Both the position numbers and the translations under genes were made by a program. Shown piece by piece: positions 7,064 to 14,261 of a stretch of DNA of 15,293 bases. The stretch lies in assembly GCA_014377155.1 (NCBI GenBank), contig JACMQD010000061.1, positions 1 to 15,293 on the forward strand, in the 5' to 3' direction. Every line of letters begins with the position of its first letter. The first letter of the stretch is position 1. Origin of the DNA: Herminiimonas sp. (GTDB taxonomy: Bacteria > Pseudomonadota > Gammaproteobacteria > Burkholderiales > Burkholderiaceae). Below the pieces are notes generated by a model that did not search any database, was not told the DNA's origin, and worked only from the letters and a program-made list of their open reading frames with translations.

Positions 7064-9252
7064 CTAGAAATCTATTTACGATTACATTTATCCTGGGCGT
7101 CATCGGTATCGTCTGGGTAGGATTCGGCTTCATCGATTCCAGCCTCCTGGCGCTGTCGATGACGGCGATCATTGGCGCGGTGTATCTGTTCGGCGCGGTC
7201 GAACTCCATCAGTTTCGCCAGGCGACCGTCACCCTGACCGGCGCGCTGGCAGCGATTCCTGACAGTCTCGCCGACCTCGGTGACTGGCTGGTCAAGGTGC
7301 CGGCGTCGTTACAAAATCCCGTGCGTTTGCGCATCGAAGGCGAACGTGTCGGCTTGCCCGGTCCTGCGCTGACGCCGTATCTGGTCGGCTTGCTGGTCAT
7401 GCTGGGGATGCTGGGCACGTTCCTGGGCATGGTCGTCACGCTCAACGGCGCGGTTTTCGCGCTGGAAAAAACCACCGACCTGCAGGCGATCCGCTCTGCA
7501 CTTTCGGTGCCGGTCAAGGGCCTGGGACTGGCTTTCGGTACCTCGGTGGCCGGCGTCGCCGCCTCGGCCATGCTGGGTTTGATGTCGGCGCTGAGCCGGC
7601 GCGAACGGCTAATGGCGGCGCAACAACTCGATACCAGGATCGCTACGCAATTGCGCCGTTTTTCACTTGCGCATCAGCGCCAGGAAACCTTGAAGGCACT
7701 CCAGTTGCAATCGCAGGCCTTGCCTGCGGTGGTCGATCATCTCGAGGCGATGATGGCGCAAATGGCCGGTATGAATCAGCAGCTCGGGCAACAGCTCAGC
7801 GCGCAGCTGCTCGCCAATCAGGCGGCGTTTCACGGCAGTGTCGAAGGCGTCTATACCGAACTGGCACAGGCGGTAGACAAATCCCTGCGCGAGAGTTTGA
7901 GTCAAAGCGCGCATGCAGCCGGTGAAAGTATCAAACCCGTGGTCGAAGCGGCAATGACCGGCGTTGCACGGGAAGCGACGCTGATGCAAGAACGCATGGC
8001 AGCGACCGTGCAGCACCAGCTCGACGGGCTTTCTGCGCGCTTCGCCACGAGCGCCACGACCGTCGCAGCAACATGGACCACGGCGCTCGCCAGCCACCAG
8101 CAGTCGAGCGCCGACATGGTCGCCGGCATCGGATGCGCACTGGACGGCTTCAACGACACATTCGACCAGCGCTCCGGCGCCTTCGTCGCCACGCTCGGTG
8201 AAACCACCGCGAATCTGCATGCCGATCAGGCCGAGCGCGACCAACAGCGTCAGCAGACATGGACGCGATCGCTGGAAGCCATGGCAACGACGCTCGCGCA
8301 CGAACTGCAGCAAACCGGCGCGCAGACATTGGCGCAGCAGCAAAACATTTGCGACACCTTGACCAGAACCGCGCACGACATGAGCGAACAGGCGCGGTGC
8401 AGCGCCAGCAGCACGCTGATCGAAACCACACGACTTATTTCCGGTGCCGAAGAACTGATGCATGCCCGAATCGCTTCGGAAGCGCAGTGGAGCCAACAGC
8501 AGCGCCAGCATATGGAGCAATTGGCCAATCTGTTGCGCACCGAACTTGGCGCACTCAAAGATGAAGAAGCGTTACGCGCCGCCGCAGCCGTCGAGCGGCT
8601 GGCGCAATTGCACGACGCCTTACAGACCACGCTGACAAGCCACCTGACGACACTGGGTACGGCCCTGGAAGAACCGATGACGCGGTTGATCCAGACTGCC
8701 TCGGAAGCACCACGGGCGGCAGCCGAGGTAATCGGGCAACTACGCCAGGAAATCTCCAGCGGCGTCGCACGCGACAATGAACTGCTGGAGGAGCGCAGCC
8801 GCATCATGGAAACCCTCCATGCGCTGCTCGATTCGATCAATCATGCATCCGTCGAACAGCGCGCCGTGATCGATTCGCTGGTGTCCTCGTCGGCCATCGC
8901 ACTCAGCGCGGCAGGCAGCGCATTTTCAGACAACGTCACGGCCGAAGCGTCCAAGCTTGCGGAGGTCACCGCGCACGTCACCAGCAGCGCGATCGACGTA
9001 TCGAGCCTCGCAGAAACCTTCGGATTTGCCGTGCACTCCTTTAACGACGCTAACGAAAAGCTGATTGCCAACTTGCAGCGCATCGAAAGTGCGATGGACA
9101 AATCCATGGCGAGAAGCGACGATCAACTCGCCTACTATGTGGCCCAGGCACGCGACATCATCGATCTTTCCATGCTGTCGCAAAAAGAGATCCTCGAAGA
9201 ACTGCGCGACATGCCAGCCAGGCAAACCGCGCTTGCCGAAGAGGCGCGGTAA
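7060..9252 (+). CDS. MotA/TolQ/ZorA-like membrane protein with long helical tail (DUF802)
   Basis: Inner-membrane protein of 730 aa. Four hydrophobic segments are visible at about 5-25, 27-48, 107-130 and 152-178. The third and fourth carry the motor-family signature: GLLVMLGMLGTFLGMVVTL, then VKGLGLAFGTSVAGVAASAMLG with polar T161-S162 in the last helix. MotA, ExbB and TolQ form such a pentameric stator around a MotB-like plug. After residue ~180 come about 550 residues of Ala/Gln/Glu-rich, almost Pro-free helical or coiled-coil sequence, the region I recognise as DUF802 (LEEPMTRLIQTASEAPRAAAEV near 545). Total length and layout closely recall ZorA of Zorya type I, whose long tail reaches into the cytoplasm. 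Its stop overlaps the next gene (TAATG). The function is unassigned; a stator or motor role is strong inference. Confidence 0.88.
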   Translation: MTRNLFTITFILGVIGIVWVGFGFIDSSLLALSMTAIIGAVYLFGAVELHQFRQATVTLTGALAAIPDSLADLGDWLVKVPASLQNPVRLRIEGERVGLPGPALTPYLVGLLVMLGMLGTFLGMVVTLNGAVFALEKTTDLQAIRSALSVPVKGLGLAFGTSVAGVAASAMLGLMSALSRRERLMAAQQLDTRIATQLRRFSLAHQRQETLKALQLQSQALPAVVDHLEAMMAQMAGMNQQLGQQLSAQLLANQAAFHGSVEGVYTELAQAVDKSLRESLSQSAHAAGESIKPVVEAAMTGVAREATLMQERMAATVQHQLDGLSARFATSATTVAATWTTALASHQQSSADMVAGIGCALDGFNDTFDQRSGAFVATLGETTANLHADQAERDQQRQQTWTRSLEAMATTLAHELQQTGAQTLAQQQNICDTLTRTAHDMSEQARCSASSTLIETTRLISGAEELMHARIASEAQWSQQQRQHMEQLANLLRTELGALKDEEALRAAAAVERLAQLHDALQTTLTSHLTTLGTALEEPMTRLIQTASEAPRAAAEVIGQLRQEISSGVARDNELLEERSRIMETLHALLDSINHASVEQRAVIDSLVSSSAIALSAAGSAFSDNVTAEASKLAEVTAHVTSSAIDVSSLAETFGFAVHSFNDANEKLIANLQRIESAMDKSMARSDDQLAYYVAQARDIIDLSMLSQKEILEELRDMPARQTALAEEAR

Positions 9253-9887
9253 TGGACGATATCGACGCAAGCGGCGAATATACCGCGCCGGTGTGGGCCG
9301 TATTCGGCGACTTGATGTCCGGCTTGCTGGGCGCGTTCGTGTTGATACTGGTAGGCGTCGTCGGCGTCCAGATGGAATTGACCTCGCATCTGCAAGACGA
9401 AGTAAAAAAGCGCCAGGTCGAAGAACAGCGCCGCATGACACTTGAAAAAGCACTCGCGGTCCCGCTGGCATCCGGGCGTATTACCTTGAACAACGGACGT
9501 ATCGGCATCAGCGGACAAGTGCTGTTCGCGCTCAATTCGGATCAGTTGCAGCCAGAGGGCCGGCAACTATTGAATAGTTTGGTGACACCGCTTCGTGCCT
9601 ACCTGACGGCACGCGATGAACTGCTGATGGTGGGCGGCTTTACCGATGATCGGTCCATACGCGGCGGCCGCTTTGCCGACAACTGGGAACTATCGGCGCA
9701 GCGGGCCTTGACCGTGACGCGCACCTTGATCGACGAAGGAATGCCGTCGTCCATGGTGTTTGCGGCCGCCTTCGGATCGGAACAGCCGGTTGCACCCAAT
9801 GCCGATGACGCCGCGCGTGCACAGAACCGGCGAGTGGAGATGGCGCCGGTGCCGAAAACCTCCACTGTCAAAAAATCCGCTTCATGA
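9252..9887 (+). CDS. MotB/ZorB-like OmpA-domain protein
   Basis: Envelope protein of 211 aa: a short cytoplasmic N-terminus, one membrane helix at about 17-41, a short periplasmic helix, and a C-terminal OmpA/MotB peptidoglycan-binding domain (about 80-200). The helix begins VWAVFGDLMSGLLGAFVLIL. D20 corresponds to the ion-carrying Asp of MotB (FADFM motif), so a channel-forming role with the preceding protein is likely. The OmpA domain shows LFALNSDQLQPEG, GGFTDDRS (D132/D133), NWELSAQRALTV and QNRRVEM, which include the Asp and Arg that bind the diaminopimelate of peptidoglycan. It overlaps the ZorA-like gene by one base and the next gene by four (ATGA). There is no cleavable signal peptide, as expected for a MotB-type anchor. 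MotB itself is less likely because no flagellar genes are nearby and the partner is not MotA-sized. Confidence 0.93.
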   Translation: MDDIDASGEYTAPVWAVFGDLMSGLLGAFVLILVGVVGVQMELTSHLQDEVKKRQVEEQRRMTLEKALAVPLASGRITLNNGRIGISGQVLFALNSDQLQPEGRQLLNSLVTPLRAYLTARDELLMVGGFTDDRSIRGGRFADNWELSAQRALTVTRTLIDEGMPSSMVFAAAFGSEQPVAPNADDAARAQNRRVEMAPVPKTSTVKKSAS

Positions 9888-10627
9888 ATGAATGCGTTCA
9901 GGGAGAAAGCGCCGACCCGCAGCCGGAGTGTGCGCCTGATTTCTGCACTGTGGTCGCATCCCTGCGCACCGCGGGCGCAGAACATTTTGACGCCGTCGGG
10001 CTGCGCTACATTGACGCACTGGCTAAGCGAGCAAACGCGCATCAGGGCAGCGTTAGACACCTGATCGATGCCAGACTGGAACAGGCATTGGCAGAGTTCA
10101 GCGAACGCTTCGATCAAGCGCAGGACAACGCCAAGAAAATCGTCGCTAAAACCCTGTCGGATTATCCACATGCAACCGACAATGTGCAGCGGCTATTTCT
10201 CACCGGTGATTTCAAAAAACTGCAGCGATTTGCCGCCACCCTGAAAATCAGGGAACAGGGTACTTCGCTAGGGGCACTGGTGCGACAACTCGAGCAGCGT
10301 TCTGCGGAAGATACCGGCATTCGAGCGGAGCTGCATGCCGGGCCGCGTTCGGAACTGAAAACGCTAAGGGATTTTAGAAATACCTGGTCAAAACTGAGTG
10401 TCAATAAAAAGGTAACCCAAGCGCTTGAGCGCGCTCCTGCCAATGCCGGGCCAATCAATTCCCACATGCTGGTGCTGCGCTCGCTGGCATTGATGCGGGA
10501 TATCTCGCCCGATTATCTGAATCGCTTCATGACCTACGCCGATACGCTGCTCAGTCTTGATCAGGGCGAAAAAGACAAGCCGGACGGCGGAAAAAAATAT
10601 CCGGCATCGAAAGCTGCGAAAAAATAG
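9884..10627 (+). CDS. DUF2894 family protein, last gene of motor operon
   Basis: Soluble protein of 247 aa without signal peptide or membrane helices. The N-terminal half is helical (FDAVGLRYIDALAKRAN, LIDARLEQALAEFSERFDQA). The conserved C-terminal block, about 157-226, reads SELKTLRDFRNTWSKL, then NAGPINSHMLVLRSLALMRD and ISPDYLNRFMTYADTLLSL, which I recognise as DUF2894. The C-terminus is a Lys/Ala-rich tail (KKYPASKAAKK). The start overlaps the OmpA-like gene by ATGA, so it belongs to the same translation-coupled operon. The function is unknown. Its constant partnership suggests it binds the cytoplasmic part of the motor, but nothing catalytic is visible. Confidence 0.87.
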   Translation: MNECVQGESADPQPECAPDFCTVVASLRTAGAEHFDAVGLRYIDALAKRANAHQGSVRHLIDARLEQALAEFSERFDQAQDNAKKIVAKTLSDYPHATDNVQRLFLTGDFKKLQRFAATLKIREQGTSLGALVRQLEQRSAEDTGIRAELHAGPRSELKTLRDFRNTWSKLSVNKKVTQALERAPANAGPINSHMLVLRSLALMRDISPDYLNRFMTYADTLLSLDQGEKDKPDGGKKYPASKAAKK

Positions 10628-10725
10628 ATTAGGGTCACCGCCGGCCACATCAGTTCTGCCAGTACCCGAGTGCATACGAGGAGGTCCGGCAGCAATTAAA
10701 TTGTGGCACAACACGTTGCACATAT

Positions 10726-10754
10726 GGAACTAAAGTTCCCGCCCGCCCCACTTA
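10726..10754 (+). promoter_or_regulatory. hrp-box-like promoter 1 (HrpL-type ECF sigma)
   Basis: GGAACT (10726-10731), a 16-base spacer and CCACTTA (10748-10754) match the hrp box GGAACC-N15/16-CCACNNA, with T for C at the sixth base, a position where Pseudomonas boxes tolerate C or T. No clear gene follows at promoter distance. The upstream half is also part of a small inverted repeat GGAACT-AA-AGTTCC, so an operator is an alternative. Confidence 0.5.
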
Positions 10755-11042
10755 ATGATCAATGATTCTGCTGCCTCTCAGTTCCGGCAAAAGTCCGCAG
10801 GCGCAGTGTATCTGACGTGTGAAGACGCGTTGCCGGGGTGTTGCATGATTTTGCGATCAAAGCGCAACAGGTAATCGACCACACGTCTACGACAGTATGC
10901 GAGAACGCCATGCAACCAGCATGCGCTCGGGTTGCGTGTTTTCGCATGACCGGAACTTCATTTTGCCAAGTCGCGTCGGTCGACTTACCCGTGTCCGCCT
11001 TTCCTAGGCCGATGCGCTATTTGTGCGAGTCCTTTTTTTTAC

Positions 11043-11071
11043 GGAACTATGCCATTCACAGCGTCCACCTA
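11043..11071 (+). promoter_or_regulatory. hrp-box-like promoter 2, upstream of the repeat protein
   Basis: GGAACT (11043-11048), a 16-base spacer and CCACCTA (11065-11071) match the HrpL hrp box with one tolerated change. It points at the 925-aa repeat gene, whose start is 131 bases downstream. Predicted transcription start is near 11078. The same variant first half and the same spacer occur in box 1, which makes chance less likely. Confidence 0.65.
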
Positions 11072-11190
11072 TCGTTACGTGCCGTTTGATTATGAGATGC
11101 AGCAAGCTGTCTCGCTCGTAGTTGTCCGGTGCCATTGGTTATTCGCTGAAATAGGCAAGCACTTCTATTTCCTTCATAAAAATTCTGCGT

Positions 11191-11195
11191 AGGAG
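11191..11195 (+). promoter_or_regulatory. Shine-Dalgarno of the repeat protein
   Basis: AGGAG lies seven bases before the ATG at 11203. It is the best ribosome binding site in the window and fixes the start of the repeat gene. Confidence 0.8.
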
Positions 11196-11202
11196 TCTAC
11201 TC

Positions 11203-13980
11203 ATGACCGTTATTTCGCAACAACAAAACCCCTTGCAAATCGGTGACGCAGTAATTGACGAGGCAGGAAACAAGACTTTCATCACCACACAAGCGCAGCT
11301 GCAAAAAGCCAACGCCAACCTCCAGCCTGGGGATATCGTCTGCTCCGAAAGCGGCACCATCGTTCAGATAAACGCCGGCGGCAAGGAAGAAATTTTGCTC
11401 GATGGCGACAATTTGACAACCAGTGCGGCGGACGATGCCAGTGCTTTCACGACTGCCGGCGGGCGAAGCCAGGAGCAGGCCGACGCCAATTACGAGGGGT
11501 TCTGGGCACGAATGTTTGGTAAGGCAAACGTTTCCCAAGACGACACCTTAAGAAAAGTGAAGGCGACCAACGACGCGAAATCTGGCGACGGTCACGCTGT
11601 ACGATTCGATAACACTGACAAAAACTACACGTCAGGTCTGCCGGCCGCAGCAGCCAATGGAGCGGCGACGAGCACAGGCAATACGACGGTCACGAGTACC
11701 AAGCAGGCTGCGCAGATTTTGTACAATGATCCGGCCTTTGCAGATGGTGCTAACGGACCAAAATATCTTGATCGCGCAGCATTGATCGAGATGTACAAAA
11801 ACAGCAAGGATCCAAAAACTCGGGCGGCTATCAGCTATCTGCTCAATAACCCTGCCGCATTCGACACGATCGACGGGCGAAACAACAACGGAAAACTGGA
11901 TGGCAAGATCGGTCGCACCAGCCTGGGCAAGGTTGCTGGCTATACTGACGACAAGGAAAAGTCGTTTAGCGCGGCAGAAATGGACGCTGAAAAACGACGG
12001 ATCGATAATCAAACCGAGCAAAACCGCAAGGACAAACATACGACGAGCAGTCCGCCACCGCCGGCGGCCAATTACTCGACAATGTCGCCGTACGATCCAA
12101 GCTTCTACAATAAGGATGGTACGACTACACCGGCGTGGCGCAAGGCCTACGACGCCGCAAAGGGCGATCCGGTCCGACAGGACGATTTGGTCGATGCCGC
12201 GCAAATGCGAAAAAAGGGATTCGATCCGATCGCGGTCGATCCAGCCGACCCGAGTCTTTACGCGGGATCACAATATGAAGAAAAATGGCAACTCGCTTTC
12301 GACGAAGCGGCCCGAAATCCAGCGCGGCAAAATCTGCTGACACGCAACAAGCGCGCCCATGAAGAGACTGCGGCCTGGAATGCGGTGCCAGTCGATAGCC
12401 CTCGTTTCTTCAATGCCGATGGGTCGCATACAGAAGACTGGGAAATTGCGCGTGCTGCTGCAGTTCTCTCCGGCGATAAGAACAGAGTCTCGGCACTTGA
12501 TAGCGCAAAGCCACCCGTACCGACAAAAAATCCACAGGGTGTCGAATATTCGAAGATGTCCGCGTACGATCCGAGCTTTTACAATAAGGACGGAACGACC
12601 ACACCGGAGTGGGACAAGGCGTACGCCGCTGCAACGGGCGATCCGGTCCGACAAGGTGAGCTGGTCGACGCCGCCCAGATGAGAAAAAAGGGTTTTGACC
12701 CGCGCACTGTTGATCCTGCCGACGCAAGTCTTTACAAAGGATCGCAACATGAGGAGAAATGGCAAATCGCCTTCGATGAAGCGGCGGGAGATCGACCGCG
12801 GCAGAATCTGCTGACACGCAACAAACGTGCTCATGAGGAAACCGCTGCCTGGAATGCGGTACCAGTCGATAGCCCGCGCTTCTTCAATGCAGATGGGTCG
12901 CATACAGAAGACTGGGAAATTGCGCGTGCTGCTGCAGTTCTGTCCGGCGATACGGGTAGAGTCTCGGCACTCGATGGCGCGAAGCCACCGGTGCCGACAA
13001 AAAATCCGCAGGGTGTCGAGTATTCGAAGATGTCAGCGTACGATCCGAGCTTCTACAATAAGGACGGAACGACCACACCGGAGTGGGACAAGGCCTATGC
13101 CGCTGCAGCGGGCGATCCGGTCCGACAAGGCGCGTTAGTCGATGCGGCCCAAATGAGAAAAAAGGGATTTGATCCGCGCACTGTCGATCCTGCCGACCCA
13201 AGTCTTTACAAAGGATCGCAACATGAGGAGAAATGGCAAATCGCCTTCGACGAAGCGGCGGGAGATCAGGCGCGGCAGAATCTGCTGACGCGCAACAAGC
13301 GTGCCAATGAAGAGACTGCGACCTGGAATGCGGTGCCAGTCGATAGCCCGCGTTTCTTCAATCCCGATGGGTCGCATACGGAAGACTGGGAAATCGCCCG
13401 CGCTGCTGCCGTTGTTTCCGGCGATACGAACAGAGTCTCGGCACTCGACAGCGCCAAGCCACCCGCACCGACAAAAAATCCACAGGGTGTCGAGTATTCT
13501 AAGATGTCAGCGTACGATCCGAGCTTTTATAAAGATGGAAAAACCACACCGGAGTGGGACAAGGCTTATGCTGCTGCAAAGAACGATCCGGTCCGGCAAG
13601 GCGCGCTAGTCGACGCCGCCCAGATGAGACAAAAAGGATTTGACCCGCGCACTGTCGATCCTGCTGACCCAAGTCTTTACGCCGGATCGCAGCATGAGGA
13701 GAAATGGAAAATCGCCTTCGATGAAGCGGCGGGAGATCGGCCGCGGCAGAATCTGCTGACGCGCAACAAGCGTGCGCACGAGGAGACTGCGGCTTGGAAG
13801 GGTGTGCCAGCGAATGACCCTCGTTTCTTCAATGCCGATGGGACGCATACGGAAGACTGGGAAATCGCGCGCCTAGCTGCCACACTTTCGGGCGATAAAA
13901 AACGAGTTTCTAGTCTGGACAAAGCAACGCCGAAAGAAAAAGAGGAGCCTTATGAAAATTACGACTCTGGGATGTCATGA
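11203..13980 (+). CDS. Large tandem-repeat protein, candidate type III secretion substrate
   Basis: Hydrophilic protein of 925 aa with no classical signal peptide and no membrane helix. N-terminus: polar, Gln/Ser/Thr-containing (MTVISQQQNP), compatible with a type III export signal. Residues ~165-245 form a small helical domain with AAQILYNDPAF, AISYLLNNPAAFDTID and an acidic loop D224-GRNNNGKLDGKI that is EF-hand-like but not canonical. From memory, this 'LL(D/N)NP-AF--I/D ... DGK' pattern also occurs in HrpK/HrpF-type secreted proteins. A Pro-rich linker (SSPPPPAA) leads to four 158-aa repeats (residues 291-911), then a short acidic tail. Only one Cys (in IVCSESG) is visible in the N-terminal region, suiting an exported protein. 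The strong SD and the hrp box upstream support HrpL control. A non-secreted repeat protein remains possible; the molecular function is unknown. Confidence 0.85.
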   Translation: MTVISQQQNPLQIGDAVIDEAGNKTFITTQAQLQKANANLQPGDIVCSESGTIVQINAGGKEEILLDGDNLTTSAADDASAFTTAGGRSQEQADANYEGFWARMFGKANVSQDDTLRKVKATNDAKSGDGHAVRFDNTDKNYTSGLPAAAANGAATSTGNTTVTSTKQAAQILYNDPAFADGANGPKYLDRAALIEMYKNSKDPKTRAAISYLLNNPAAFDTIDGRNNNGKLDGKIGRTSLGKVAGYTDDKEKSFSAAEMDAEKRRIDNQTEQNRKDKHTTSSPPPPAANYSTMSPYDPSFYNKDGTTTPAWRKAYDAAKGDPVRQDDLVDAAQMRKKGFDPIAVDPADPSLYAGSQYEEKWQLAFDEAARNPARQNLLTRNKRAHEETAAWNAVPVDSPRFFNADGSHTEDWEIARAAAVLSGDKNRVSALDSAKPPVPTKNPQGVEYSKMSAYDPSFYNKDGTTTPEWDKAYAAATGDPVRQGELVDAAQMRKKGFDPRTVDPADASLYKGSQHEEKWQIAFDEAAGDRPRQNLLTRNKRAHEETAAWNAVPVDSPRFFNADGSHTEDWEIARAAAVLSGDTGRVSALDGAKPPVPTKNPQGVEYSKMSAYDPSFYNKDGTTTPEWDKAYAAAAGDPVRQGALVDAAQMRKKGFDPRTVDPADPSLYKGSQHEEKWQIAFDEAAGDQARQNLLTRNKRANEETATWNAVPVDSPRFFNPDGSHTEDWEIARAAAVVSGDTNRVSALDSAKPPAPTKNPQGVEYSKMSAYDPSFYKDGKTTPEWDKAYAAAKNDPVRQGALVDAAQMRQKGFDPRTVDPADPSLYAGSQHEEKWKIAFDEAAGDRPRQNLLTRNKRAHEETAAWKGVPANDPRFFNADGTHTEDWEIARLAATLSGDKKRVSSLDKATPKEKEEPYENYDSGMS
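12073..13935 (+). repeat. Four tandem 474-bp (158-codon) repeats, each of three ~50-codon modules
   Basis: Units start at 12073, 12547, 13021 and 13495, exactly 474 bp apart. The last lacks one codon (FYKDGK for FYNKDGT) and the final linker. Each unit holds three related modules: A (YDPSFYNKDG-TTPEWDKAYAAA-GDPVRQ), B (ADPSLYKGSQHEEKWQIAFDEAAGD-RQN) and C (DSPRFFNADGSHTEDWEIARAAAV-SGD-RVSA). All share D(P/S)--(F/Y)----W-(I/K)A---A---R, so the array is really twelve modules. Units are joined by a KPP-PTKNPQGVE linker. Units 2 and 3 are nearly identical at DNA level. Confidence 0.95.
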
Positions 13981-14037
13981 AAAATAATATGCCTACGCGG
14001 TTCTATTGCTAACCTGCTCAAGCAAAGTCAAAGAGGC

Positions 14038-14094
14038 GGTATGCTGAAATTGGTATGACGTCGACTGGGATGTAGTTTAAATTGGCAATGCGTC
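14038..14094 (+). repeat. Pair of tRNA D-arm-like sequences
   Basis: Two imperfect copies at 14038-14062 and 14067-14094 share the core AAATTGG(T/C)A followed by GACGTC or GCGTC. Each resembles the D-arm region of a tRNA (compare GAAATTGGTAGACGC of tRNA-Leu). No complete cloverleaf or T-arm (GTTCGA) follows, so neither is a tRNA gene. They sit between the repeat gene and its terminator. Confidence 0.35.
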
Positions 14095-14119
14095 TCGCGC
14101 TTATTTGATGATATACCGG

Positions 14120-14164
14120 ACCTCCTTCGTTCTGCCGATTTTAAAGCAGACGGGGAGGTTTTTT
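14120..14164 (+). terminator. Rho-independent terminator after the repeat protein
   Basis: Stem ACCTCC (14120-14125) pairs with GGAGGT (14154-14159). Inside it, CGT-CTGC (one extra T) pairs with GCAGACG around an AT-rich loop, and six Ts follow (14159-14164). The T run is on the plus strand, so it ends rightward transcripts, about 140 bases after the repeat gene's stop. It has no T run in the other direction. Confidence 0.85.
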
Positions 14165-14261
14165 CAATTGTGGAGGGGGCAAATCCGGGTTGTCCGTCGC
14201 GGTCGTTTTTCACGCCTGCGTGGGCTGGCGCCAACGACAACCGGTTACCCGCTGAACACCA

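Larger units (their letters stand above)
10628..11202. other. Long leader/intergenic region before the repeat protein
   Basis: This 575-bp stretch has no convincing gene. It holds two hrp-box-like promoters (10726-10754 and 11043-11071) and a T8 run at 11033-11040 behind only a weak hairpin. It also holds an orphan AGGAGGT-like sequence at 10678-10685 with no start codon at proper distance. Short ORFs here, such as a 39-codon ORF from 10755, have no family resemblance. No clear terminator follows the DUF2894 gene. Confidence 0.65.

Noticed and set aside
7663..8520. 285-aa reading frame antisense to the ZorA-like tail
   Set aside because: It mirrors the codon bias of the Ala/Gln-rich coding strand and has no start signal or domain.
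6305..10627. A complete Zorya anti-phage system
   Set aside because: Only ZorA- and ZorB-like components are present. No helicase, HNH nuclease or other known Zorya effector is encoded, so I call it Zorya-related, not Zorya.
10678..10685. GAGGAGGT, a perfect Shine-Dalgarno-like sequence
   Set aside because: No ATG, GTG or TTG lies 5-10 bases downstream opening a real reading frame.
10704..10720. TGGCAC ... TTGCA resembling a sigma54 promoter
   Set aside because: The gap between GG and GC is 11 bases where sigma54 needs 10, and no gene lies just downstream. It also overlaps the region just before hrp box 1.
10838..11089. 83-codon ORF in the long leader
   Set aside because: It starts at a GTG without a Shine-Dalgarno, is rich in Cys and rare combinations, has no family resemblance, and runs through hrp box 2.
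11872..11910. Canonical EF-hand calcium site in the repeat protein
   Set aside because: The DGK-I portion fits, but the preceding ligand positions do not match the 12-residue EF loop, so calcium binding is not supported.
14038..14164. A tRNA-Leu gene
   Set aside because: Only a D-arm-like core is present. There is no matching acceptor stem, 7-base anticodon loop or GTTCGA T-loop, and the CTGC/GCAG hairpin belongs to the terminator.
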